Below, piece after piece: positions 13,417-24,099 of a stretch of DNA of 64,000 nucleotides (position 1 is its first letter; the number at the start of each line of letters is the position of its first letter). The position numbers and the translations under genes are program-made. The notes under the pieces are model-generated. The model ran no database searches. It was given only the letters and a program-made list of their open reading frames with translations, and was not told where the DNA came from. Origin of the DNA: Dipteris shenzhenensis (lineage: Eukaryota; Polypodiophyta; Polypodiopsida; Gleicheniales); the NCBI GenBank assembly GCA_047967505.1, contig CM106539.1. One strand, written 5' to 3'.

Positions 13417-14911
13417 ATGGATTTTGCTAGGTCTGCCTTCCATGATTTCATCTCCCGTACTCCATTAGTTGATAGAGAGGAGGAGTTATTTTCAGTCTTT
13501 GATAATAGCATAGATGTCCTAGGCAACTACTTGGGAGCTCGAGACGATTTTGAATACCTCATCAAGTACATGCAAGACCACATCACAAGTTTTGCATATC
13601 AACTTGATGAGTCTACAAAAAGATGGGTCCCAATTGATTATTTGAAGTACTTGTTCAATCAAGAACCTAGGTTTGTGAAGCGTTTAGATCGCTTTTGAGC
13701 CCCCAGCTCACACCCCTAGGGTTTAGGGAGGTGGACACTAATGACCTCCTAGCATGTGGAGTCATCGAAAACACATGAAATAGGTTCCTATCTTGGGAAA
13801 TGACCTTTATTTTCCTTCTCGAGGAAGGACAAATGGAAGAGGAGGCCTCGACTTCAAGCCCTGACCCTGCCCATGCCCTTGCCAATCCTCTTATTTGTGT
13901 AGATGATCCCAACATCTACAATGAAAAGCCCATTGATAAAGAAGCTGAGGAGCGGAAAGTTGCATTGGCCTTGGAAGTGCTCCAGAGACCTCTGGAACCC
14001 CATTCTACTTCTCAAATTCCATCCACCTTGGGCACCACCTATGTTGACCCCACAACAATGATATGGTTTCTTGCTCCCCTTCTTGTCGATGGACAATGAT
14101 ACCTCTTTGTCATGACATCGAGGTTATGTTTGGTCTTTGGGAGGACGAAGCTCTTGGTGTCTTGTAAGGATACGAGGTGGACACAACTATGCAAGAACCT
14201 GGGTTTTTGGGAGCGGATGATTCAAGCGAAGAGGTTCTAGCTTTCATAGTGGCCAACATCAAAGATGCAGACAAATTGATCTACTCCGACCTACCTGAGT
14301 TCTAGAAGAAGCCTCCACATCTTACTCTGAACAGCAGGAGGCCTCTAGATCCATCCTCATTCACAAAGAGGAAGGGATTGAGCATGACGACTCCATAGTG
14401 GTAAGAAACTATGAGCTTTGAATTTCTTCTCTCTTGGTATAATTTTGCTTTATCGGCATTCTAATGTAATGTTGGACTATTGCAGGAGGCATTTGAGGTC
14501 GACCTCTTCTCATTGTTTGCAGTAGCTTTGGCTGAGATCATTCACAGGAACATTACCTTGGCCAAGCAAAAGGGCACTTTGTGGTTATCCACAAAAAGTT
14601 TTCGCCACAAGGCGCTGATGACCTCTTGAAGTGCAAGGGCTTGTCACGAGTGATTGGTCATGCTGACATCAATCAAAATGCTGACAAGGTCATTTTGGTG
14701 AACCATATGGTTGCACTCAATGCTTTTGGAACTAATTTTCAAGGTATGGCATTGATGGCAGCAGCCATGTTCCTGGCTAGCAACAACGACAATAGTGTTG
14801 ATGCTCTATCAAACTAGGTTTAGAGCTAGGAGTCTATTTCGGAATTCAAAGCCCAATATTCTCAATGTTTTAGAGAAGAGAGAAAGGTTGTGAAGCCTTA
14901 TTGTACATAAC
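13417..14911 (+). pseudogene. Decayed unknown coding region
   Basis: Open stretches on the plus strand (13417-13698, 13800-14099, 14581-14817) have protein-like composition and sit in sequence with protein-like reading between them, but frames change and stops interrupt. The first encodes 93 residues beginning MDFARSAFHDFISRTPL, ending near VKRLDRF. Between 14100 and 14330 an acidic reading (EVMFGLWEDEALGVL) is broken by TAG codons. I recognise no domain. It reads as a degenerate gene or retroelement ORF rather than chance. Bases 13215-13416 and 14912-15130 are AT-rich and hold nothing recognisable. Confidence 0.35.
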
Positions 14912-15134
14912 TTTTATTTTATATGATACAGACATACTTTTTCTACAGTGTCCCATTTTGTGTTCTTTTACAAAATTTATTTTATATTGTCATTGTATTT
15001 TGTAACTTTAATTGTTGTTGGCATTAGTATTTTCATTCACTATTCCATTCAAAAGCATGCTATCAGTAGATAACTTTTTGTGCTATAATGGTCATTTTTT
15101 AGCAATCTAGCAAGAATCTCACCTTGGCATAGAA

Positions 15135-15244
15135 GGGAAAAGTGTTCAGTTACGGGGAGCCCAGAAAGGTCAAAACCCTCTATGGCATGTATGGAGCTTG
15201 TTTGATCTTTCTGGGCTCCCCACGTGATGCTGAACACTTTTCCC
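15135..15244. ncRNA. Near-perfect foldback, possible MIR precursor or foldback element
   Basis: The outer arms 15135-15149 and 15230-15244 are exact inverted repeats (15 bp). The inner arms 15154-15174 and 15201-15221 pair at 20 of 21 positions. They are separated by a small asymmetric internal loop (4 versus 8 bases) and a 26-base terminal loop. The 21-bp inner helix and overall size resemble a plant microRNA precursor. It does not match a microRNA that I recall. A miniature inverted-repeat element or a recent inverted duplication would look similar. It lies between two convergent decayed coding regions. Confidence 0.45.
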
Positions 15245-15429
15245 TTTTGCGCCACATTGAAAAAACATCATTTGACCACTCAAATTCACATTGAACTTGC
15301 AAGCATCTCATAACATGTATAATAACATGGGAACAGTAATAGAACATAAAAATATCTTTTATTCATTGGCCTCAAAGGGCAGAGATTTACAAAATGATTC
15401 AGATTACACCAAGTGAACCTAAACAACCT

Positions 15430-16438
15430 CTACAGCCTAAGGGAGGGATTGGAGTGGATGTGCTTGGCGAGTGCAAGGTCCTTGTCCATCACTGTTAATC
15501 TTTTAGCGTGGATGGCGCATAAGTTCGTGTCTTCAAAAAGACCTACTGCCATTTGCTCCGTCGCCTCCTGAATTGCTCCCATAGTGCTTGAAGTGAAATG
15601 CACATCATCCTTGTAATGATGTGCTATTTCACGTACAACATGCGTGCACGGGGAATGAGATTGCCCACAATGGTCTAGAACTTGTGGATCTCTTAAAGTG
15701 CCTTCACGCCTGATTTCTTATGCCTCTTAATCTTTGGGGGACCATGCACCAGCCTCTGGACATGGCTTCATGGCCGCTTGTCCATTTGAACTTCTTTTGC
15801 CTCTCCTCCCTTGCAACCTCCTCTTCAGACTCCTGTTCTTGTGTCTGGTGGATCTGTCGAGGTGGCCTCTCGTGCCTAGGGGTCTTCTTTTGCTGAGGCT
15901 ATGAGTCAGGCTGAGGCTCTTGCTTAGCTCGTACTTGAGGCTCCTCATATGTGACAATCTCGAGGCACAGAGGGTTGATGGTGCTCTTCTATGCGGTCTG
16001 CTTGGTTGGAGGATTGGGGCCAAGGTTCATGATATTTGCGAGCCCACCAAATAGTTCCTCTTGTTGTGGCCCCTTTAATCTCTCCATCTCCTTGCTTTGC
16101 CTTTCTTGCTCCCCTTGTTGGTCTAGATACTCCATGCTAGGACCCCACGGAGGAGGGAGGGGCACTTTATCACAATTGATTGGACTATTTTGTCCCTCTT
16201 GGGAGACCTCTCTACTTCCACGGTTAGTTGTGTGGAAGGACTGAGAGGACCCCTGATCGTGCTTGGATCCCTCAACATGCTGGGATCCCTCATCGTGTTG
16301 AGATCCCTGGGATCTGCTATGAGAGTCGGATGGTGGGGACTCGCGTTGCTAGGACTCTTGATGATGAGAACCGCCTTCAGATCCTTGTTGATCATTGCCT
16401 TGTTGGCCACTAGGGCTCACAGTGTGTTCGGAGTCCAT
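15430..16438 (-). pseudogene. Degenerate histone H3-like gene with long N-terminal extension
   Basis: The C-terminal frame (15640-15430) gives a clear H3 histone fold: [12 protein letters not shown], then [15 protein letters not shown], then [16 protein letters not shown] and [14 protein letters not shown]. The preceding alpha-N region lies in another frame (about 15745-15640, [19 protein letters not shown]). Upstream from ATG 16438 runs a Gln/Ser/His-rich extension of about 144 codons. It leads into TKQTA*KST (15980-16006), the canonical H3 tail motif, here internal. About 85 residues of charged sequence separate tail and core. There are five in-frame stops (four TAG, one TAA) and two frame changes, so it is probably a pseudogene. 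Loop 1 has canonical H3 length, which argues against a centromeric CENH3. Homology to H3 is certain; the ancestral gene structure is inferred. Confidence 0.85.
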
Positions 16439-17090
16439 ATAGTTGTGAAGAGGAGATCGGTAAGCATCTAAATGGCGTCTAGTGGGGTCCTAATAGTTTG
16501 TTTAACTCATGCCATAGAAATGAGGGATTTTAGGGTTTTGAAGTGCTTTATATAGTCTTTTTTAAAGCACTTTAGGGTTTTTATTTATAGGCCCTTTTAA
16601 ATTAGGGTTTTTTGAGTGCACCCCCTTCTCCCCCCCCCCCATCTTTCATCCAATTTAGTAATGCTAGATCTTCACCACCCTCCCTCCCAACCCACCCACC
16701 CCTTCGCCCTGTGATGTCGCACATGCACATGCAACTCTGCAATTTCCAAAAAATTTTGTGAATTTTGGAATCTATAATTGACTCAAAATAGTGTTAACTT
16801 TATTCATCAAACATTTTACATTTGGGGTTCTCTTAGGACCCAACGCCTCCCCTGTCTGACTCTACGTTGCAACCAAAGCGCAACCCCTTGACTCCTTGTT
16901 GAGGACTTCCAAGCAGCACATCTCCTTGTCTTCTTGACATGTTGAACCGTTTTTTCGAGACTTGAGACCTCTACCTTATTGCGCTTGAGAGTCTTGGCCT
17001 CTTCTTCTTGACATGTTGAACCGTTTTTTCGAGACTTGAGACCTCTACCTTATTGCGCTTGAGAGTCTTGGCCTCTAGACATCTATAAAA
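16439..17090. repeat. Intergenic, with a 74-bp direct tandem duplication
   Basis: The segment containing GACATGTTGAACCGTTTTTT starts at about 16930 and repeats immediately at about 17004 (period 74, essentially identical). Upstream lies an AT- and C-rich stretch with a 13-C run near 16630. No gene is supported. Confidence 0.8.
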
Positions 17091-17186
17091 CTAGTCAAAC
17101 ATTTCGTGTAGTGCATTGCTTCGCATGATACCACCCCCATGCCTTGTATTCTTGAAGTAGGCTACCTTTGCTCTGTAGTGCAATTT

Positions 17187-17271
17187 CTCCATTCCTTGAG
17201 TATTCCAAATGGACAGAGAGCCCCATTGCTCCATTCCTTGAGTATTCCAAATGGGGACAGAGGGCCCCTTT
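17187..17271. repeat. 42-bp direct duplication
   Basis: CTCCATTCCTTGAGTATTCC occurs at 17187 and again at 17229, with matching flanks (period 42 and small indels). It lies in non-coding sequence next to the transposon-protein remnant. Confidence 0.75.
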
Positions 17272-17504
17272 GCTCCACAAACCACAGTGCGTGTGCATAA
17301 AGAATACGTTGTAAAGAAAAAAATCGTATTAGAAACATAAACTGACTCAAGTTTAAAGCACAAAATTTCAACCTAAGGAGGATTACCATGTAATGTACAA
17401 TATGTGACTCCCCCATGCTTCTACCATCAATGATATGAATTCTCCCAATGCCGTCCTGAATCTCTCATAATAAAGCTCATCTATTTGACCTTGTCTAAGC
17501 AACT

Positions 17505-18420
17505 TTAAAATGTATCAAGCTTTGTCCACAGTTTTGCTCTCAAAGTAGCAATTCGCGGATGTGAAGCTTGATTCATAGTGCACTCACACAAAGCTTTCCA
17601 CCAGTAGTCCCAACCTAGGGTGCTTTGAGCCAATGCATGTTTTTCTTTATCAGCATTGTGGTTGGACAAGAACCTCCTTGCCTTTCCTCCACCCATGGAC
17701 ACTTTAGCACGAAAATTTTGTGTCTTTCCTAATTGTTTCTTGTCCTACTTAAGCTTCACATTGCCTCCATGAAGTCCCATTAGTGAGAGTAGTTCTTCAG
17801 ATTTTGCAATGCATTGCGCAGAGACTTGTGGTGGCCTCAAATTCCAAGCCTTAACTAGATGGAGATAGAGTAACTTATCAACTATATGCAGCTCAACATG
17901 CAAAGTACACACATGTACCCACTCTAATGGAATCGGTAGAATGGGGTCCCACTTAGGATCCCTTTTGTGATGATCAAGGAGCACTTTGGTTGCAAGAAAG
18001 GATGCCATTTTCCCACTGTAGGCTTCCCTTTTGCATCTTCTGAGAGTGGGTGCAATACAAGCATGTCCATTTTGCTTCTGCACTTGTATCACAACCATAC
18101 AAGCACCTGAGGGTCTTCAAATCACCAGCTAGATGCCATTCAACTTGAAACATTCCATGCCCATCCACTATTAATGTTTGCCCTGCCTCTTGTCTTTGAA
18201 TAATCGATGGGATGCCAGTTCTCTCCAAAACCGACTTCAATGTCTCGTGGCACTCCTTTGGGGTCTCAAAGGCTGCAAGCCACCAAATGTCCTTCTCAGA
18301 TTGGATTAAGAAACCCTGCTCAAATTCCTCATCCCCTTGAGCAAAATGCAAGGTGTCGTTCAGAATACAAACATTCACCCTCTCTAGCTTGTGCTCTTTT
18401 GCCAACTGAGCTTCATCCAT
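17505..18420 (-). pseudogene. Transposon-derived protein remnant with GD and CxxC motifs
   Basis: The reading begins MDEAQLAKEHKLERVN at 18420 and continues through VDGHGMFQVEWHLAGDLKTL and a CLYC pair near 18060. It then shifts frame and continues as VHVCTLHVELHIVDKLL to 17748, and past one TAG to 17505. The pattern of Asp, an xxGDxK segment and a Cys pair followed by a helical region resembles large transposon-encoded proteins common in plant and animal genomes. I cannot name the superfamily. At least one frameshift and one TAG (at 17747-17745, between Lys and Asp codons) show decay. It is probably non-functional. Confidence 0.5.
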
Positions 18421-18609
18421 TTTTACAACAAAATACTAGCTTGCCATCTATACAATGAAAGAGAAATACAGTAAGGATATAAAAATGAGAAGAAGTAAAG
18501 TTGAATGCAAAGAGTGAATTTCTCTTACCTTCTTCTTTCATCCCATAGAATTTGACCATGGCTCTCTACAAATTCTCTACATCCACATAAACATCATTGA
18601 AAGCATTCA

Positions 18610-18825
18610 TCTCAAACCAACTGCATATGATATGTCTGGCTTGGTGATAGTCAAATAGATCAAGCTGCCAATGAGTTGTCTGCATTGTAGAGGATCTGAA
18701 GCTGGAGAAATGTCAAGTGGTGACAACTTGATATTGCATTCCATAGGAGTAGGGAGTGGCTTGCAGTCATGTAGGTGAAACTACTTAAGTACCTTTTGAG
18801 TGTACTTTCCTTGAGAAATTGTAAT
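18610..18825 (-). pseudogene. Ty1/copia reverse transcriptase fragment
   Basis: The minus strand reads ITISQGKYTQKVLK, stop, FHLHDCKPLPTPME, then SPLDISPASDPLQCRQLIGS and LIYLTITKPDISYAVG. This is the characteristic C-terminal part of copia RT ahead of RNase H. One in-frame stop (AAG TAG) and truncation at both ends show a dead fragment. No LTR was found next to it. Confidence 0.85.
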
Positions 18826-18870
18826 CCTTGTGTTGGCTCTTTCCCACGGCTTCCGTAAGAAGAGTAGGGT

Positions 18871-20059
18871 ATTCTCAATATGCAGGGTTCCGAAGCTTTT
18901 TGTCACCTACAAATATATCGGTGTCATCATTTGTAGTATAAGTGTAGCTTAGGACCTCGGGTCGTATTTCGATGAGAGACGTAGGCTTAAGTGTTGTAAG
19001 TAAACATAGTGGATGCAAGTGTGAAAGGCACGTGCATCATCATGGTTGGGGTAATGAAGGCTTTTGCCTTCAGTGGGGGTTGAAGGTTTAGGAGGAGTTT
19101 AAGGGTTAGAGGGAGGTTCAAGGTTTAGAAGGAGGTTCCAAGGTTTAGAAAGAGGTTTCAGGGTTTAGAAGAGGTTCTAGGGTTCAAAAGGGGTTTAAGG
19201 GTTAGAAGGAGGATCTAAGGAAGACCGGTTTTTACATAAAAAGTTCTCTACCCCTGACCAGTATTATCAGGGAGAAGTAACATAGGGTGTTATTAACCAG
19301 AACAAATCGAGCTGAGTTAAAAAGGGCAAGTGTTGAACATAATGTGTTAGACTATCTCCTCCTTCAGCACCACATGAGTGATGACCTTGATAACCATAGT
19401 ACCCGAAATGTGCATATATGGACAAGAGCGCCTGCGCTTCTGTTCCTTCTCAGAATGTGATCTCTTGGAGTGCTAAAGGGACTCGAGAAAGAGTCCCCTT
19501 GACATATTCTCATTGTGTACCTTAAAAGATGTGCTTGTAGGATCTACTGACAAGATGGGTTTCTTGAAGGTAAGTGGGGGTGGTGAGGCTTTCTAGGGCA
19601 CTGGGGGAGTGGTAGTCTGATGGGGGGGCATAGGTGGTGTCTGCTAAGAAGGGCGAGACAGATCTTTTTCATGGGTACTCACAGCGGGCAGGGGTGCAGG
19701 AGGAATGAGTGGCAGTTCTGCCACAGAAGGCCTAGTGGGAGAGGGGATAGACTCATGAGTGGGAAGAACTAACTAATGTCCCTAGGCTACCATAGTGTTC
19801 TGCGCCTGGCTTCACAACCCATCTCTTTTCTTTTCCTCATTCTCAGTAAGATTATGTATTTAAACCAGCAGCATGTTCGCTTCTTTTGACAAGCTCTCTT
19901 CTTTCTTACAGAACACCTGAAGCTGAGCCTGATGTTGGATAATTTTTTGCAAATTGTCACTTCACTCCTGGTTTCAAACATACATTTAAAAAATGTTAGT
20001 AGCATCCACATGATTGCCGTTAAAAACATTTGTGCATCTTGAAACTAAATGGAGCACAA
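18871..20059. repeat. Intergenic with degenerate 23-25 bp minisatellite (19080-19225)
   Basis: Six or more imperfect copies of a unit like AGGTTTAGAAGGAGGTT run from about 19080 to 19225. The remainder to 20059 shows only short ORFs without recognisable domains. Confidence 0.6.
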
Positions 20060-23000
20060 CGCAAAACTACATATACCATTCCAATTGGGAGGGGCTTGCT
20101 AGGAGTGTCTCCCTGCAGTAAGTAGTCATAGTTAAATGAGAACTGGGTTTTATGTTGCTGCACTGTGTCCCACGAAGTTCGGATAGACCATAGTTTAAGA
20201 AGAGGTGCAGGATATCTTCTTGTGCACATTGACATCTCTTACAACATTCGTCACCTTGGCCTATTTGTTGCCAAGCTCGACTGGTTTTCCAAAGATCACC
20301 CCAAACTCTTATTCCCTTCTTGTTGAGCCAAAGAGCTCCTTTTAGATCCTCGTCTCGCACCTATGAATCTGGCCAGATTAGGGGGAACCAGATTGAATCT
20401 TGGCTACAAAATGTGTTTGTCTTTCTTGAGAGCCCTTTCCAGGTGATATAAGATCTGACCACATTCGCTTCCAAAGTTCAGACCCTTTGGCGAAGAAAGA
20501 GCCCTTTCTAGGTGATATAAGATCTGACTCCTAGACCTACCACATTCGCTTCCAAAGTTCAGACCCTTTGGCGACACAAGGTTCCTTGCCTAAGAGAGCT
20601 ACCCCAAAAGGAATCTGCTTCCAGTGTTTGCATCTTCTGAATCTAACTTTGTCTACGTTTTGGCGGATCAAAGAGCCCATATTGAGTCTAGTTCTCAAAT
20701 CTAGGCCCATGAATTTGGTAGAAGATTTTTCCACATCTACAATGCCCAGCCCCTCCTATCTCTTTGGGTAGCATACATAATTGACATCTTACCTTGGCCA
20801 TTTTGTGGTTGTTTGCGTCCCCACCCTAAAGGAAAGATCGAAACAGGCTGTTAATCTTCCCCAAGGTCTTTTTAGTTGGTGCCCAATGGGAAATAAAGTA
20901 TAGTATCAAGGGGTAGATGTAGGGTTTAAGACAAATTTTCTCCTGTCAAGGGTTGGTTAAAGGGAGGTTGAAGGCATTGCCATTTAGTGATTTTGTCCTT
21001 GATTTTATCAATTACCCAGCTCCATTGATCGTCGTTTATTGAGCATCTGAAGCCAATTGCAATTCCTAGCAGTTTGAAGACCTCTCCCTCTCTTATGATT
21101 TTTCATCCTTTGTTTACAAGCAACTGCAATGGTGGGTTTCTGATTCCATAGATACCTATTTTTTCATGGTTAATTTTGGAGCCAAAGGTTAAACAAAACA
21201 CATTTAAGCATTCAAGAATGCCAGTCATCCACTGATTGCTCGTCATTATGTAGAGTAAGGTTAGTTTCATCTTGCAAATTGTTGGCATAAAATCGATATT
21301 TCGCTTCTACCTGGATACCTTTTATAGAGCTGTTATCTACCTTTTTCTAAATAAGACAACCAAGGGCATCACCTGCTATCACAAATAATAGCTGGGCTAG
21401 TGGGCATCCTTGTCTAATGGATCTCTTTAACTAAAAAGTGGGGAGAGACCTTACCTTTTGTCTCTATCTTTCCCCTACCCTAGAAAAGGAGGACATCAAC
21501 AAAGAAAATGAAATTAGGGCCTAGTCCCATGTCTTTTAATGAAGACAAGATGAATCCCCATTCCATTATGGCATACACTTTGTCAAAGTCAACTTTGAGG
21601 AAGCAAATGTCTTGCGGGGTTTCATCAGCTAGTTCAAGACCTTCCTAGAGAGTAAGACTTGCCTCGAGGATGTGCCATTCCTGAATAAAATCTTTCTTCT
21701 CTTCTCTTATCCACTTTTACATCTTAATCTTGAGACTGATGGCCAATGCCTTGGCAAAGATTTTATAGTTGGTGTTCGGCATTGTTAAAGGTCTCTAGTT
21801 TTTAATTTCATCTTTAGGGCCCCTTTTTGGAATTAGCTTTATCATGCCTATGTTAATTTTGGGATCAAGGAAACCTTTATCTTTCGATTCCTGCCAAAGC
21901 TTCAATAGATAGAGGCCCACCGTTTCCCAAAAAACTTGGTAGAATTCTACTGGGAGTCCATCTTCCCTTGGAGTCTTACCTTTTGCCATTACATCAACCA
22001 CTCCTTTCAATTCTTCTATTGAAATATCTCTACCTAAGAAAAGGCAATCAAAGGTGGCCACCTACTTGGTATTGACCTACCAACATAGATCTCTGGCTCT
22101 GATTTTTCCTGTTGAGAGGATCTCTACCTCACCTACTAGTTTCTGGAAGTGGGACAAGACTATTTCCATAATCTGATCCGGGTCTTGCACAATCCATCCA
22201 TCCTTCAGAAGAGCATCTAAAGATTCTTTAGCATGCTTCTTACGGATTCTTCTGAATATATACTCATTAGCCCTATCTCCTTTACCTGCCCACTAGTCTA
22301 TCGTGTAGATCATGGCTTGTCTTGCTTCGATCTCTACCTCTGTTCTCAATTTGTTGCCTAGGTGTATTTGTCTGTGAATTGAGTTGTCGTCCTCAAGCCC
22401 CTTTATCTGTTCTTCAATTTTCTAGCACCTTATGAGTGTAGCTTTGATTGTTCTGCATTTGATAGCCTTAAGGAAGTTTCTAGTGCACTATGTGGCTCTC
22501 ACCCGCTTGTCTGACATACTGACAGTTCCTCCAAAAGCCTTGTGCCAAATCCTGATAATCATATTTTGAACATACAGTAACTGAAAGAAAAAAGGGTTTG
22601 CCTTGAACCAGGATCTAAAACTTCTCCCTTCATCCTTCTCAAGGGAGATTAGAATTGGTTTATGATCAGAGATAGGGAGGGACGTTAAAGCGTTGCCTTA
22701 TGACAAAGTGCATCATCCAAATTCCTTCTAGAGAAATAAGCTCTATACAACCAAGATTTTATGTGAAAGTGACCTATCTGACTATTTGACCAAGTGAAAG
22801 ATGTGTCCTTTGAGGCATCAATCAAGAAGTCAACTCACTCCCTCTCATGACATTACCTTCCATCTATCCCTTCTGCATTTGACCATATTAAAATCTCCCA
22901 AGGGAATAGTATTGTCTTGAAGAATCTTACCACTCCAGAGAAGTGCTCTATCTCTTGCTGAGTGAAGCGCATAGGCTGAGAAGATCTGACACACTAGATT

Positions 23001-23634
23001 GGGGTGGTTGAAGTCTATCCCTACTCCATTGCAACCAAAGGTGGTTAGAACCCTACCTACTACTTGAGCTAGGTGCTTAGCAGCTCCCAAAGTTATGCCC
23101 CCTCTGCCATTCTCATTTTTGTACAAAACCACACTCTCTCATCATCGATCTAGTTAAGCTGCCACCTTAGCTTCAGCCCTCCTACTTTGACTTCCTGAAG
23201 AGCTAAGAAGTCTGGATTAAGTCCTCGAGCATGTAACCATCTTTTAAAGGTTATTGGTTTGAGGTCATTTGACATCCCTTGAACGTTTACACTTATGAAG
23301 GAAAATTTGCCTTGACTTTGCATCATTGGGAAGTGTTTTTATTTCATTTCTTCTTGAAGTTAATGGGATTGGCTTGAGGCGAGAGTGCAAAGCCTCTCAA
23401 CATCCTCTTTTCTCTTTTTTTGGTACCTGGGTCCTTTGATTTGGCACTCAAAGCACCCACTTGTTGACTTCTTTTTTCTGCTTGAATAGTTTTTCTCCCT
23501 TTCACCAAAGTAAAAGGAGGGTCTTCCTTCCCTAAAGCGGTGTCCTCATCTTGTTCTAACTGAGCTTCAAAATCCTGTCTGCTCTCTACAAACTTGTTTA
23601 GAGTGCATTCAACTAATGAAAACATAGAACACAC
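20060..23634 (-). mobile_element. L1-like LINE, degenerate, with catalytic YADD changed to YANN
   Basis: Minus-strand order from 23634: a basic 96-residue segment (possible ORF1 tail), an APE-type endonuclease with IPLGDFN (about 23130-22850), RT blocks including GKTPREDGLPVEFYQVFWE and IGMIKLIPKR (about 22000-21800), VDFDK (near 21580), the catalytic block, and a C-terminal CCKRCQCAQEDILHLF zinc-binding motif (about 20260-20210). The catalytic block reads YANN instead of Y/F-A-D-D near 21290. Many frameshifts and stops make the copy dead. A 70-bp segment (20429-20498) is duplicated at 20499-20582, the second copy carrying about 14 extra bases. I found no 3' poly(A) tail or target-site duplication. 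Confidence 0.85.
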
Positions 23635-24099
23635 GTCAACTCAAATGCAACAGGTGCAAGGAGTTGGACAAGAGACTAACAGGAGTCGGATTGCATGTAG
23701 ACTGAAATAAACAATGAAAGAACAACAGAGAACTCGTGAATTTGCAAAATGGATATTTTGTATTATACTTCAGAAGAGATAAACAACAACTCAACCTCAA
23801 AATGGGTTCTTATAGGACTTTTATATAGATGTTCAGATCCTTCCAACTGTTATAAGTTTGCAGTCAGTTATATCTTTTAGTAACAACCCTTGTCACAAAA
23901 CATCATACTATTGCATTAGCCCACTACTCATCAGTTACAAACATTGGTATCCCCACTACATGCTTAGTAACTGCCTTGTGCCAAGGGATTGACTTATCCT
24001 AATCTATGCTAACCCTTGGTTATTGGCCACGTAGGTGGAGATTCAGTCTTCAACACCTGGCACTTCCAGTGGAGAGACTTTTTCTCAAAAAGTTGGAGA
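23635..24099. other. Intergenic sequence between LINE and retroelement ORF
   Basis: No coding pattern recognised. It contains GAGTCGGATTG-type words also seen as GAGTCGGACT in 26.9-27.1 kb. No alignable long terminal repeat was found between the two regions. Confidence 0.4.

Noticed and set aside
15430-16438. Functional centromeric histone CENH3
   Set aside because: Loop 1 has ordinary H3 length, the tail carries the canonical TKQTA-KST word, and the frame is broken by five stops and two shifts.
15951-16471. Plus-strand open frames over the H3-like gene
   Set aside because: They are antisense shadows of the Gln/Ser/His-rich minus-strand reading.
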